52,020 nucleotides of DNA from Cyclobacteriaceae bacterium (GTDB taxonomy: Bacteria; Bacteroidota; Bacteroidia; Cytophagales; Cyclobacteriaceae): NCBI GenBank assembly GCA_003565295.1, contig PXCO01000180.1:1-52020 (forward strand), written 5' to 3'. This document shows positions 15,248 to 23,961 of the stretch, piece after piece; position 1 is the stretch's first letter, and every line of letters starts with the position of its first letter. The position numbers and the translations under genes are program-made. The notes below the pieces were generated by a model, which had not been told where the DNA came from, made no database searches, and was given only the letters and a program-made list of their open reading frames with translations.

Positions 15248-16276
15248 TTAGGCTTCCTCCTGCTTTTTAGGATCCGGTTTGAGTATACCCGACTTTTCCT
15301 TGATTTTCTTTTCCAGCTCTTCCATTAATTCTGGATTATCCAAAATCAGGTTCTTTACCGCATCTCTACCCTGCCCCAGTTTATTCCCCTCGTAGGAGAA
15401 CCAGGATCCTGCCTTTTTGATTATGTCAAATTCCACACCCAAGTCGATTATTTCCCCGACTTTGGAGATTCCTTCTCCATACATAATGTCAAACTCCACC
15501 ACTTTGAAGGGAGGAGAAACCTTGTTTTTCACCACTTTTACTTTGGTGCGATTCCCTAAAATATTATCGGCTCCCTCCTTAATCTGACCTATTCTTCGAA
15601 TGTCCAAACGTACCGAGGCATAAAATTTAAGGGCATTACCTCCGGTAGTTGTCTCTGGATTACCGAACATCACGCCGATCTTATCCCTAAGCTGATTGAT
15701 GAAGATGCAGGCACAACCTGTTTTGTTGATAGCACCCGTAAGTTTCCTCAATGCCTGAGACATCAGCCTGGCCTGCAGGCCCATCTTACTGTCCCCCATT
15801 TCACCTTCCAATTCTCCCTTAGGCACCAATGCAGCTACTGAATCAATGACGATAATATCTATGGCACCGGACCGGATGAGGTGCTCAGCAATTTCCAGAG
15901 CCTGTTCGCCATTGTCGGGTTGGGAGATGAGTAAGTTCTCAATGTCTATTCCAAGCTTTTCTGCGTAGCTTTTGTCGAAAGCGTGCTCTGCATCAATAAA
16001 TGCAGCAAGACCACCTGCTTTCTGAGCTTCTGCAATGCAGTGCATAGAAAGCGTGGTTTTACCGGAGGATTCAGGGCCATAAATTTCTATTACCCTGCCT
16101 CTGGGTATACCTCCTACTCCAAGGGCCATATCCAGCCCAAGTGAACCCGTAGAAATTGCGGGGATGTCTAAAACGACATTGTCGCTCAGCTTCATCACCG
16201 TGCCCTTTCCATAGGTTTTTTCCAATTTGTCAATGGTCAGCTGAAGGGCCTTGAGTTTTTCTGTATTTGCACTCAT
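15248..16276 (-). CDS. recA: Recombinase RecA
   Basis: A 342-residue RecA of normal length: Walker [10 protein letters not shown] (67-75), Walker B region [15 protein letters not shown] (about 139-153), loop L1 with the conserved [15 protein letters not shown], and loop L2 [20 protein letters not shown] (about 193-212). The C-terminus is acidic/basic ([11 protein letters not shown]). It forms ATP filaments on single-stranded DNA for homologous recombination and, where present, LexA cleavage. No recX or LexA gene or recognisable SOS box is nearby. It shares a 187-base divergent region with the DUF3108 gene. Confidence 0.98.
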   Translation of the reverse strand: MSANTEKLKALQLTIDKLEKTYGKGTVMKLSDNVVLDIPAISTGSLGLDMALGVGGIPRGRVIEIYGPESSGKTTLSMHCIAEAQKAGGLAAFIDAEHAFDKSYAEKLGIDIENLLISQPDNGEQALEIAEHLIRSGAIDIIVIDSVAALVPKGELEGEMGDSKMGLQARLMSQALRKLTGAINKTGCACIFINQLRDKIGVMFGNPETTTGGNALKFYASVRLDIRRIGQIKEGADNILGNRTKVKVVKNKVSPPFKVVEFDIMYGEGISKVGEIIDLGVEFDIIKKAGSWFSYEGNKLGQGRDAVKNLILDNPELMEELEKKIKEKSGILKPDPKKQEEA

Positions 16277-16365
16277 AATCTATAATATATAAAAGTATCG
16301 TTCGTAAGAATATGTGAAAGTAAACATTCAACGGATGATAACCAACAAAAGCATAACCATTGTTT

Positions 16366-16373
16366 TACCTTTG
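16366..16373 (+). promoter_or_regulatory. -7 element for the DUF3108 gene
   Basis: TACCTTTG is an exact TAnnTTTG match. Transcription would start near 16380, so the leader contains the small open frame at 16394-16459 before the ATG at 16464. Confidence 0.6.
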
Positions 16374-16393
16374 CGTTTAACTATTTTTAGCAA

Positions 16394-16459
16394 ATGAAGC
16401 ATGGCTTTGGTTTCCACAATGGTACACCTTTTGAAATCAATAAAGAGCAACAATTCTAA
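16394..16459 (+). other. Possible 21-codon leader ORF before the DUF3108 gene
   Basis: ATG at 16394 opens a frame of 21 codons (starts MKHGFGFHN, ends KEQQF) that stops with TAA four bases before the preferred start of the DUF3108 protein at 16464. It lies in the predicted leader. Its spacing would suit re-initiation coupling, but there is no conservation evidence and it may be chance. Confidence 0.3.
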
Positions 16460-16463
16460 ACTT

Positions 16464-17255
16464 ATGCGTTCCAGTGCTTGGCTTGTAATATTGCTTATGT
16501 TTTCTGCCTTTGCCTGGCCAGACAGTCTGCCGATTCGCAAAAACCAGGCTTTCTCACAAGGTGAGGAACTGACCTTTACGGTAAAATACCTTTTTTTCAA
16601 TGCAGCGGAAGCCAAGATGGTCATCCACGACCGCATTCATTTTATACAAGACAAACCCACCTATAAGATTGATATCTTTGGCCGTACGCTCAGCCTTTTC
16701 AAGCTTTTTTATGTGAAGGACAATTGGGGAACCTACCTGGACACAGCTAAAATCATCCCTTACAGAAGTTATAGACACATAGAAGAAGGTGGTTACCGGA
16801 AACATGAGGTTATCGATTTTGACCATTCCAACAAGGAGGCCGAGGTAAGGTTATTTGACAGGGAAAACAAAGAGGTGGTGGAAACCAGACACTTTGACAT
16901 CCCTACAAATGTGCAGGACATCGTGAGCGGTTACTACCTTTTGAGGACCATGAATCTGAATGGCATAGAAAAGGGACAAGACATCATCATTAAAGGGTTT
17001 TTTGACAAAAAAAATTATAACCTAAAGTTAACATACGAGGGAAAAGAAAAGATTAGCACAAGCATTGGGGAATTCAACACCTTTGTTTTTTCCCCGGAGA
17101 TGCCCAAAAACAAGCTTTTTAGTGGGGAACGCCCCATCAAAGTTTGGATTACGGATGACGAAAACCGTATTCCTGTTAAAATTAAGGCCAAATTAGTGGT
17201 GGGTGCGCTAAATATGGACATCACAGAGGCCCAAGGGCTCCGTAATTCCTTTTAA
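16464..17255 (+). CDS. DUF3108 domain protein, exported
   Basis: A 263-residue protein with a signal peptide (MRSSAWLVILLMFSAFAW then PDS) and a beta-rich DUF3108 body: GEELTFTVKYLFFNAAEAKM (about 33-52), the KDNWGTYLDTAKIIPYRSYR stretch, DIVSGYYLLRTM and a C-terminal KVWITDDENRIPVKIKAKLV. The family fold is thought to be periplasmic and is often linked to envelope functions in Bacteroidota. An in-frame ATG at 16401 would add 21 residues in front of the signal peptide and is less likely. It has its own -7 element upstream and is followed by a two-component pair 149 bases later. Confidence 0.85.
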   Translation: MRSSAWLVILLMFSAFAWPDSLPIRKNQAFSQGEELTFTVKYLFFNAAEAKMVIHDRIHFIQDKPTYKIDIFGRTLSLFKLFYVKDNWGTYLDTAKIIPYRSYRHIEEGGYRKHEVIDFDHSNKEAEVRLFDRENKEVVETRHFDIPTNVQDIVSGYYLLRTMNLNGIEKGQDIIIKGFFDKKNYNLKLTYEGKEKISTSIGEFNTFVFSPEMPKNKLFSGERPIKVWITDDENRIPVKIKAKLVVGALNMDITEAQGLRNSF

Positions 17256-17404
17256 TTCATATAAGCTTAACAATTCCCTAACAATGCCTCGTAATTTATG
17301 TATTTTTAGCCTCCCAAGTTTGAGGAAAAGGTTTTAGATTTTACGCAATGATTAACTTTGCGAGAATCAAAAACATACTCTTCACTAAAGGCTCCTTAGG
17401 CGAA

Positions 17405-18094
17405 ATGAGCGAAAAAAAGAACATAAAAATCCTGGTAGTGGACGATGAGCAAGACATCATCGAAATCTTGACCTATAACCTTCAAAAAGAGGGTTATGAG
17501 GTGGCGACTGCCAGTGACGGGGTTCAGGCTGTGAAAATGGCTGCCAAGTTCCTTCCTGATCTCATATTACTGGACATCATGATGCCCAATCAAGATGGTG
17601 TGGAAACCTGCAGGCAAATCCGGGAAATCGAAGCGTTGCAGCACACCTATGTCGTCTTTCTCACTGCCCGCTCTGAAGAATATTCCGAGGTGGCGGCCTT
17701 TGAGGTAGGTGCGGACGACTACATCAATAAGCCCATAAAGCCCAGAGCGCTATTGAGCCGTATTGGTGCCATGTTCAGAAGGGAAGTGAAAAAGGAGCAA
17801 GAATCCTCAAAGGTAAGCGTGCGGGACTTGGTAATTGATAGAAATAGCTATACCATCAACAAAGCCGGAAGTACCATCGTGTTGCCAAAAAAGGAATTTG
17901 AGTTGCTTTTTTTCCTCGCAAAAAGCCCCAATATGGTTTTCAGCAGGGATGATCTCCTTCAAAATATTTGGGGATCTGACGTGTATGTATTGGCCAGGAC
18001 CGTGGATGTCCACATAAGAAAAGTCAGGGAGAAAATCGGTGATGACTATATCACCACCGTGAAGGGCGTGGGGTACAAGTTTGAACTGAATTGA
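17405..18094 (+). CDS. PhoB/OmpR-type response regulator
   Basis: A 229-residue two-domain regulator. The receiver has the acidic pair D13/D14, phosphoacceptor D57 in LILLDIMMP, T84-type FLTARSEEYS and K106-type INKPIKPRAL. The C-terminal winged helix (about 135-229) ends VLARTVDVHIRKVREKIGDD and TVKGVGYKFELN, the OmpR/PhoB signature. ATG 17405 (MSEKKNIKILVVDDE) is the normal start; an upstream in-frame ATG at 17348 adds 19 untypical residues. The histidine kinase starts seven bases after the stop, so they form a pair. By similarity the pair resembles PhoB/PhoR but no phosphate genes are adjacent, so the signal is unknown. Confidence 0.93.
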   Translation: MSEKKNIKILVVDDEQDIIEILTYNLQKEGYEVATASDGVQAVKMAAKFLPDLILLDIMMPNQDGVETCRQIREIEALQHTYVVFLTARSEEYSEVAAFEVGADDYINKPIKPRALLSRIGAMFRREVKKEQESSKVSVRDLVIDRNSYTINKAGSTIVLPKKEFELLFFLAKSPNMVFSRDDLLQNIWGSDVYVLARTVDVHIRKVREKIGDDYITTVKGVGYKFELN

Positions 18095-18101
18095 TAGGGG
18101 C

Positions 18102-19175
18102 ATGTTCAGCACTTCCAGGGGCATATCATTTTCGCTGGCACTAGCCATTTCTACTTTTCTTACCGCTTTTTTATCTCTGCTGGAAGACACTACCTCCACC
18201 CTGTTGATTGTGGCAGGGGGACTGAGTTTTGGTATTTCCTATTTATTGATCAACATCAGCCTGGAGTTTTTGATATTCCGTGAAATAGGAAGCATCTACT
18301 CCGTCTTGGAGAAAATTCAAAAAAAAGACCTTGCTGTAGCCAAAAAGCACAAAAACTCTCTTTCCCCTTTAAAGAATGTTCAGGGTACCATCAACGCATA
18401 TGCAGAAGCAAAAAACCGGGAAATCGAGGCCCTTCAGAAAAACGAGGCCTTCAGAAGGGAGTTTATTGCGGATATTTCCCATGAATTAAAAACCCCCATC
18501 TTTGCCGCACAAGGATACATCCATACCTTAATGGATGGTGCTGTAGAAGATCTCATGGTAAGGGACAAATTCCTAAAAAGGGCAGCAAAAAGCCTGGGAA
18601 ACCTGGACAAACTGGTACAGAACCTCATCACCCTCAACCAAATGGAAAGTGGTGTGGTGAAATTTCAGTTTGTGCCCTTTGACCTTAGGGAGGTGATTCA
18701 GGAAGCTGTAGATCAGCTCGAGGAGAAGGCACAAAGAAGGCACATTACCATCCAGTTCAAATTCGACCCAAATGTACATGCCATCACCTTTGCGGATAAG
18801 GACAAGATATTCCGGGTGGTTCAAAACCTTCTTTCAAATGCCATCAAGTACAATGTGGACCATGGAATGGTCAGCATACAGCTCAAGGCAAAGAAGAACC
18901 GCTTTGAAATAAAGGTTAAGGATGATGGCAAAGGCATACCTCCGGAGGATTTAAAGCGTATCTTTGAACGTTTTTACAGAGTGGATAAAAGCCGCTCACG
19001 TGAGCAGGGAGGCACCGGGCTGGGCCTGGCCATTGTAAAGCACATCCTGGAGGGGCATAAGACCAAAATCTCCGTCACCTCTACTTTGGGTAAAGGAAGT
19101 TTGTTTAGCTTTAGCCTGCCCATCTATCAAAAAAGTGGCACCAACCCATCCCTCAGGGTTTCCAAGGGAGAATAG
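18102..19175 (+). CDS. PhoR-like sensor histidine kinase
   Basis: A 357-residue kinase with two N-terminal membrane helices (about 8-24 and 33-52) and almost no periplasmic loop, so it likely senses within the membrane or through partners. The HisKA box is DISHELKTP with H127; the ATPase part has N box LLSNAIKYN, G1 DDGKGIP, F box FYRVDKSRSREQGG and G2 GTGLGLAIVKHI. There is no PAS domain. It autophosphorylates and passes phosphate to the response regulator encoded seven bases upstream. No terminator is evident before the rluA-type gene. Confidence 0.92.
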   Translation: MFSTSRGISFSLALAISTFLTAFLSLLEDTTSTLLIVAGGLSFGISYLLINISLEFLIFREIGSIYSVLEKIQKKDLAVAKKHKNSLSPLKNVQGTINAYAEAKNREIEALQKNEAFRREFIADISHELKTPIFAAQGYIHTLMDGAVEDLMVRDKFLKRAAKSLGNLDKLVQNLITLNQMESGVVKFQFVPFDLREVIQEAVDQLEEKAQRRHITIQFKFDPNVHAITFADKDKIFRVVQNLLSNAIKYNVDHGMVSIQLKAKKNRFEIKVKDDGKGIPPEDLKRIFERFYRVDKSRSREQGGTGLGLAIVKHILEGHKTKISVTSTLGKGSLFSFSLPIYQKSGTNPSLRVSKGE

Positions 19176-19211
19176 TGATGAGGGCTCCTTAAATTGGTCG
19201 GGATTTTTATG

Positions 19212-19219
19212 TAATTTTG
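19212..19219 (+). promoter_or_regulatory. -7 element for the RluA-family gene
   Basis: TAATTTTG is an exact TAnnTTTG match 27 bases before the ATG at 19247. It overlaps an in-frame TTG at 19217, arguing against that start. Confidence 0.6.
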
Positions 19220-19246
19220 CGTCCTTGCACCTGGAAACGGCCCAAT

Positions 19247-19957
19247 ATGAAAAACATACAATTTGAGGACCTCATCCTTTTTGAAAACGAGGATTACATC
19301 ATCATCAATAAACCTCCGCATTTCTCCACTTTGGAGGACAGGCACGAGGCACAAAACATCCTGGACCTTGCAAAATCCTATTCCAAAGAGGCCCAGGTAT
19401 GTCATAGGCTGGATAAGGAAACCTCAGGATGTCTGGCAATTGCAAAACATGCAGAAGCGTACAGGAATCTTGCCATTCAGTTCGAGCACAGGGAGGTCAT
19501 CAAGGTATACCATGCGGTTGTGGAGGGTTTGCAAGACTTTAAGGACACTGCCGTGGACAGAAATTTACAAAGCAGTGCCAAAGGAAAGGCCAAGGTGCGG
19601 GTGGAAGGAAAGCCGGCATTGACCTATTTCAGCACCGTGAAAAAATACCAGGCCCATACTCTATTGGCCTGTCGTCCTGTGACGGGCAGATTGCATCAGA
19701 TAAGGGTTCACCTTTCATATCTAAATGCCCCCATTGTAGGGGACGAACTTTATGGGGGCAAGCACCTCTACTTAAGCCAGTTGAAGCGGAAATTCAATTT
19801 AAAAAAAGGTTCCGAGGAGCTTCCCATCATGGGACGGGTGGCATTGCATGCCCAGTTCTTAGGATTTATCGGATTGTCGGATGAGGAAGTGGCCGTGGAG
19901 GCACCCTATCCCAAAGATTTTGCCGTGCTGATAAAACAGTTGGAGAAAACGGATTAG
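19247..19957 (+). CDS. RluA-family RNA pseudouridine synthase
   Basis: A 236-residue enzyme without an S4 domain. The catalytic motif HRLDKETSG carries Asp56, preceded by IIINKPPHFST and followed by KVYHAVVEG, RPVTGRLHQIRVHL (about 145-158) and GDELYGGK. These are the RluA/RluC/RluD family marks; the short form without S4 is close to RluA or TruC types, and the exact target uridine in rRNA or tRNA cannot be read from the sequence. ATG 19247 is chosen because the upstream TTG falls in the -7 element. It stands alone before the ribosomal protein operon. Confidence 0.88.
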   Translation: MKNIQFEDLILFENEDYIIINKPPHFSTLEDRHEAQNILDLAKSYSKEAQVCHRLDKETSGCLAIAKHAEAYRNLAIQFEHREVIKVYHAVVEGLQDFKDTAVDRNLQSSAKGKAKVRVEGKPALTYFSTVKKYQAHTLLACRPVTGRLHQIRVHLSYLNAPIVGDELYGGKHLYLSQLKRKFNLKKGSEELPIMGRVALHAQFLGFIGLSDEEVAVEAPYPKDFAVLIKQLEKTD

Positions 19958-20048
19958 GCATTCACCGACCGGGCAGACCATCCAACTTGACGAGGGGCAG
20001 TAGATGAACAGCTATTCTTGTGAAAATAAGGCAGTAAAGTTCAGGATA

Positions 20049-20081
20049 TTTTGCAAATAAATTTAATTCCATCTATCTTTG
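20049..20081 (+). promoter_or_regulatory. Promoter of the rplM-rpsI-rpsB operon
   Basis: TATCTTTG (20074-20081) is an exact -7 match and TTTG ending at 20053 is a -33 match, with 20 bases between, the best complete Bacteroidota promoter in the window. It lies 56 bases before the GTG start of rplM. Confidence 0.75.
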
Positions 20082-20137
20082 TGTCCCTTTTTGAGGGTGA
20101 AATGTATTTAACAAGCTAATAATTAAACATTTACACA

Positions 20138-20581
20138 GTGGATACTTTAAGCTACAAGACCATATCGGCTAACAAAGCTACTGTACATAAGGAATGGGTG
20201 ATAGTGGATGCCCAGTCCCAGGTACTAGGTAGGTTTGCGAGTGAGGTGGCAAAAATTTTGAGAGGTAAGCATAAGCCTAACTTCACCCCTCATGTGGACT
20301 GTGGAGACAACGTGATTGTCATCAACGCAGAGAAGGTTAGGCTGACTGGAAGAAAATGGAACGACAAGGTATATGTACGCCACACTGGCTATCCAGGGGG
20401 GCAACGTATTTCCACCCCTAAGATGTTGATGGAGAAGTCTCCAATTACTCTTGTAGAAAAAGCAGTTAGGGGCATGCTTCCAAAAAACAGGCTGGGCAAG
20501 AAATTGTACACCAACCTCTACGTTTATGCCGGATCTGAGCATCCCCACAGCGCACAGCAACCTAAAGAAGTAAACATCTAA
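20138..20581 (+). CDS. rplM: 50S ribosomal protein L13
   Basis: A 147-residue L13 with the expected body: WIVDAQ-like VIVDAQSQVLGRFASEVAKI (about 21-40), LRGKHKPNFTPHVDCGDNVI, HTGYPGG (about 82-88) and the C-terminal VRGMLPKNRLGKKLYTNLYV. It is an early assembly protein of the large subunit. The start codon is GTG at 20138, the only reasonable start. It leads the L13-S9-S2 operon, with rpsI 12 bases after its stop. Confidence 0.97.
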   Translation: MDTLSYKTISANKATVHKEWVIVDAQSQVLGRFASEVAKILRGKHKPNFTPHVDCGDNVIVINAEKVRLTGRKWNDKVYVRHTGYPGGQRISTPKMLMEKSPITLVEKAVRGMLPKNRLGKKLYTNLYVYAGSEHPHSAQQPKEVNI

Positions 20582-20593
20582 AGCTACCCGTCA

Positions 20594-20980
20594 ATGGAAA
20601 TAATAAACAAGATCGGAAGAAGGAAAACCTCTGTAGCAAGAATCTACATGCAGCCAGGCGATGGTAATATCACGGTCAACAAGCGGGAGTTGGCGACCTA
20701 TTTCCCGTTTGACCTGCACCAAATTGTCGTGAGACAGCCCTTGGCATTGGTCAATGAAGACGGCACCTACGACATCAAGGTCACCGTAGATGGCGGAGGG
20801 ATCAAGGGACAGGCAGAAGCAATCCGAATGGCAATCGCCCGTGGACTTTGTGAATTCAACGCCGAGCACAGGCCAGCACTAAAGAAAGAGGGCTTCCTGA
20901 CAAGGGATTCCAGAATGGTGGAACGTAAGAAAGCCGGTCGCAGAAAAGCGAGAAGAAAATTCCAGTTCTCCAAGCGATAA
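20594..20980 (+). CDS. rpsI: 30S ribosomal protein S9
   Basis: A 128-residue S9: IGRRKTSVARIYMQPGDGNI near the start, GGGIKGQAEAIRMAIARGL in the middle and the invariant tail DSRMVERKKAGRRKARRKFQ, SKR, whose C-terminal arm reaches the P-site tRNA. Twelve bases separate it from rplM and 45 from rpsB, so it is the second gene of the operon. Confidence 0.98.
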   Translation: MEIINKIGRRKTSVARIYMQPGDGNITVNKRELATYFPFDLHQIVVRQPLALVNEDGTYDIKVTVDGGGIKGQAEAIRMAIARGLCEFNAEHRPALKKEGFLTRDSRMVERKKAGRRKARRKFQFSKR

Positions 20981-21025
20981 TTGGGGTTTCATTCTATATT
21001 ATCGAAATCAAACATTTATTAATTA

Positions 21026-21787
21026 ATGGCCAAAATAGAATATAAAGACTTACTGGATGCTGGTGTTCACTTTGGACACTTGACGAGAAAGTGGGATCCG
21101 AGAATGGCGCCGTATATTTTCATGGAAAAAAACGGCATTCATATCATCGACCTTAACAAAACGCTTGTTTGCCTCGAAGAAGCATCCAACGCAATCAAGC
21201 AGGTAGTACGCTCCGGAAAAAAAGTGATGTTCGTTGCTACTAAAAAACAAGCCAAAGACTTAGTGGCTGAGGAAGCCAGAAGGTTAAAAATGCCCTATAT
21301 CACTGAAAGGTGGCTAGGTGGCATGATGACCAACTTTGCTACCATCCGCAAGTCCCTTAAGAAAATGTCTTCCATCGACAAATTGATGAAAGAAGAAGCT
21401 TATAAGAACCTGGCTAAGAAGGAGCGGTTGATGATCACCCGCCAAAGAGAAAAACTGGAGAACGTACTCGGAGGTATTTCCGAACTTACCCGGTTGCCAG
21501 CGGCATTGTTTATAGTAGATATCAAGCGCGAGCACATCGCTCTTTCCGAAGCCAAAAAGCTTGGTATCCCTGTATTTGCATTGGTGGACACGAATTCCAA
21601 CCCCAACGAGGTGGACTTCCCCATCCCCGCAAACGATGATGCGTTCAAATCCATTTCCCTATTGGTAAAAGCCTTCGGGGCGGCCATAGAAGAAGGCCTT
21701 TCAGAACGCAAAAAAGATAAAGACGAAGCCAAACTTTCTGAGGAAGAAGAAGCCAAAAAGGCAGTGGACGCTGAGTCAAACGAATAA
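21026..21787 (+). CDS. rpsB: 30S ribosomal protein S2
   Basis: A 253-residue S2 with the signatures LLDAGVHFGHLTRKWDPRM (residues 8-26), ITERWLGGMMTNFATIRKSL (about 92-111), PVFALVDTNSNPNEVDFPIP (about 182-201) and a long acidic tail. It binds the 30S neck and recruits S1. The tail after residue 225 (KDKDEAKLSEEEEAKKA) is species-specific. A strong hairpin terminator follows 25 bases after the stop, between it and tsf. Confidence 0.98.
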   Translation: MAKIEYKDLLDAGVHFGHLTRKWDPRMAPYIFMEKNGIHIIDLNKTLVCLEEASNAIKQVVRSGKKVMFVATKKQAKDLVAEEARRLKMPYITERWLGGMMTNFATIRKSLKKMSSIDKLMKEEAYKNLAKKERLMITRQREKLENVLGGISELTRLPAALFIVDIKREHIALSEAKKLGIPVFALVDTNSNPNEVDFPIPANDDAFKSISLLVKAFGAAIEEGLSERKKDKDEAKLSEEEEAKKAVDAESNE

Positions 21788-21812
21788 TCCACTTATGAAT
21801 TAATCAAAAAGC

Positions 21813-21852
21813 AAAAAATTGAACATACGGTTCTTCCTGTGTTCAATTTTTT
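21813..21852 (+). terminator. Terminator between rpsB and tsf
   Basis: AAAAAATTGAACA (21813-21825) pairs perfectly with TGTTCAATTTTTT (21840-21852), a 13-base stem with a T6 run in the right arm. It would end most rpsB messages, so tsf either uses its own promoter or is fed by read-through. Confidence 0.8.
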
Positions 21853-21929
21853 GTTTCCATTCCCCTAGGGTTTTATTCCTGGGCCTATTAGAATTAAAGA
21901 ACCATCCATTTTATTAAATAAACACTACA

Positions 21930-22760
21930 ATGGCTATTACTGCACAAGAGGTAAACAAATTGAGGCAAATGACCGGCGCCGGTATGATGGACTGTAAAAA
22001 GGCACTTACCGAGGCAGAGGGGGACTTTGAAAAAGCTATTGATATCCTAAGAAAAAAAGGACAGAAAGTCTCTGCTTCCAGGGCAGACAGAGAAACCAAA
22101 GAAGGTGTGGTAGCCACACACGTGAGCGAAGACGGTGCGAAGGGAACAATGATCTCATTGACTTGCGAAACTGACTTTGTGGCAAAAAATGAGGAATTCG
22201 TGGCATTGGCAAACAGCATTCTAGAAGAAGCTGTAAAATCGGATGCAGCTTCCGTAGACGCTGTATTGGCACTCCCTTACGACAATATTACCATTGGTGA
22301 GAAAATCACCGAGATGACAGGTAAGATCGGCGAAAAGATAGAAGTCTCCCACCTGGTAAGGGTGAACGGAGAAAAAGTAGAACCTTACATCCACTCAAAT
22401 GGTAAACTCGGTGTATTGGTAGCACTTACCAATACCAATGGAGCGGACGTGGAAGAAGCAGGTAAGGACGTGGCCATGCAAATTGCGGCCATGAACCCCG
22501 TTGCGGTAGATAAAGACGGTGTAGACGCATCTGTGGTAGAACGCGAAATCGAGGTAGGTAAAGACCAAGCCCGCCAGGAAGGGAAGCCAGAAGCCATGTT
22601 GGAAAAAATTGCCATGGGCAAACTGAATAAATTTTACAAAGAAAACACACTGCTTAGCCAAGCTTTTGTAAAGGACAGCAGCAAAACCATTGCCCAATAC
22701 CTGGACAGTGTAAGCAAAGGCCTTACAGTAGCAGATTTCAAAAGAATTTCCATCGGGTAA
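21930..22760 (+). CDS. tsf: Elongation factor Ts
   Basis: A 276-residue EF-Ts, the nucleotide exchange factor of EF-Tu. The N-terminal UBA-like region VNKLRQMTGAGMMDCKKALT (about 8-27) and the catalytic core TCETDFVAKNEEFVALANSI (about 75-94) are intact, followed by the IAAMNPVAV stretch and the C-terminal LLSQAFVKDSSKTIAQYL. Length is normal. It follows rpsB after a 142-base gap with a strong terminator and ends at another bidirectional one. Confidence 0.97.
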   Translation: MAITAQEVNKLRQMTGAGMMDCKKALTEAEGDFEKAIDILRKKGQKVSASRADRETKEGVVATHVSEDGAKGTMISLTCETDFVAKNEEFVALANSILEEAVKSDAASVDAVLALPYDNITIGEKITEMTGKIGEKIEVSHLVRVNGEKVEPYIHSNGKLGVLVALTNTNGADVEEAGKDVAMQIAAMNPVAVDKDGVDASVVEREIEVGKDQARQEGKPEAMLEKIAMGKLNKFYKENTLLSQAFVKDSSKTIAQYLDSVSKGLTVADFKRISIG

Positions 22761-22782
22761 AACCCCTTGGAATATTCATATT

Positions 22783-22814
22783 AAAAAAAATCCCGGAAAC
22801 TCCGGGATTTTTTT
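22783..22814. terminator. Bidirectional terminator between tsf and the cco cluster
   Basis: TCCCGGA (22791-22797) pairs with TCCGGGA (22801-22807) around AAC, flanked by A8 on the left and T7 on the right, so it works for tsf on the plus strand and for the cbb3 cluster on the minus strand. Confidence 0.92.
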
Positions 22815-22837
22815 GTTTACCCCTCTACAAGGCATTG

Positions 22838-23536
22838 CTATTTGCATAGCGTCATGTCCACTTCCCCACTACCCGAAATAAATTCCAGGGTTGGGCTTAT
22901 ATAATGAATACCAAGACCCAAACCACGCACGATAAAAAGCAGGCCAATAAACATGGCAACATAGGGCAAAGCACGGTTTAACCTCAAGTTTGCAGTTTTG
23001 GTCAGTAAATTAGGAGAAAGCATGATCAATAATAATGCGGGAATGGTGCCAAGTCCAAATACACCCATGTATAAAGCTCCCGAGATGGGGTGTTGCGTGC
23101 CCATAGATGCCACCAGTGCCAGGTAAACCATCCCACATGGCAGAAGACCATTAAGCAGTCCGGAGATAAAAAAGGCCTTTGACCCTCCCTTTTTGACCCA
23201 GGATCCCAAGTTGGACTTTAATCGAGCCACTGCTCCAAACCAACCTGATGCAGCAATGATACGCTCTGATTTTTTATAATAGATCGCCATTAGGACCATC
23301 ATTCCCCCTATGATAATTGACAACCATTGCTGAATGCCTGCCAAAGCCAGGGAAAACCCAAGGAAACCAATGATCAATCCCAAAAAAGCATAGGTGGTTG
23401 TTCTCCCAAGGTTATAGAATAGTTTTTGCCGAATAAGGGATTTCTTGGCTGAAATGGCCAAGGCTATGGGCCCGCACATTCCCACACAGTGGAACGACCC
23501 CAATAGCCCAAACACCAAAGCTGACCAAAGTATCAT
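22838..23536 (-). CDS. SafE / DsbD_2-like membrane protein of the cbb3 cluster
   Basis: A 232-residue membrane protein with about six helices. It opens with WSALVFGLLGSFHCVGMCGP, where two cysteines flank the first helix end (CVGMC), and a second half with ISGLLNGLLPCGMVYLALVA carrying a third Cys. This matches the sulfite exporter TauE/SafE or UreH/DsbD_2-type family usually found at the end of cbb3 oxidase clusters in Bacteroidota. Cys-rich helices suggest copper or thiol handling during oxidase assembly, which is inference. It overlaps the ccoH stop by four bases, so it is cotranscribed, and the cluster terminator follows. Confidence 0.82.
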   Translation of the reverse strand: MILWSALVFGLLGSFHCVGMCGPIALAISAKKSLIRQKLFYNLGRTTTYAFLGLIIGFLGFSLALAGIQQWLSIIIGGMMVLMAIYYKKSERIIAASGWFGAVARLKSNLGSWVKKGGSKAFFISGLLNGLLPCGMVYLALVASMGTQHPISGALYMGVFGLGTIPALLLIMLSPNLLTKTANLRLNRALPYVAMFIGLLFIVRGLGLGIHYISPTLEFISGSGEVDMTLCK

Positions 23537-23949
23537 AGGTCTATCTTTTTCTCCTCATAATAGGCAATCCCATCCTTTTCCCAAGTGAGTTTTATGTGCC
23601 AATACCCCGGTTTAAGCCCACTCAAGTCAAGCGATTTTTTGTCACTGTCTATGGTTAACTTCTGATCCAAACGTGCATCTGATGGCCTGAAAAGGTGGAT
23701 ACTTCCACTTGAATCGGCCGGGAGATTCAAATCGATGACTTTATTCTTGGTGTCAAAGTCAAGTACACTTATGCCCAAATCTCTGGCATTGTTCACCTTG
23801 TCGATATGTTCCTGATACCTGATCTCTTCTTCATAATAATTTTGAGTGACCAGGTGAAGGTCATCCTGACGCATACAAATCGTTACCATGGTGATGATGA
23901 TGGCCGCAAAAACCACAAATACCAATACTATAGCATTTCCCCAATTCAT
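23533..23949 (-). CDS. ccoH: cbb3 oxidase assembly protein CcoH / FixH
   Basis: A 138-residue protein with one N-terminal membrane helix (IVLVFVVFAAIIITMVTI) and a periplasmic FixH domain: YYEEEIRYQEHIDKVNNARD, then a beta part with GSIHLFRPSDARLDQKLTI and LKPGYWHIKLTWEKDG. Those are FixH family marks. FixH/CcoH stays with the oxidase during assembly and is thought to cooperate with CcoI in copper delivery. Start ATG 23949 is 12 bases after the ccoG stop; the gene overlaps the next by four bases. Confidence 0.88.
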   Translation of the reverse strand: MNWGNAIVLVFVVFAAIIITMVTICMRQDDLHLVTQNYYEEEIRYQEHIDKVNNARDLGISVLDFDTKNKVIDLNLPADSSGSIHLFRPSDARLDQKLTIDSDKKSLDLSGLKPGYWHIKLTWEKDGIAYYEEKKIDL

Positions 23950-23961
23950 TTTTTAGTTTGT

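Noticed and set aside
16277-16365. SOS/LexA box before recA
   Set aside because: No GAAC-N4-GTTC or CTGT-N8-ACAG dyad is present, so damage control cannot be claimed from sequence.
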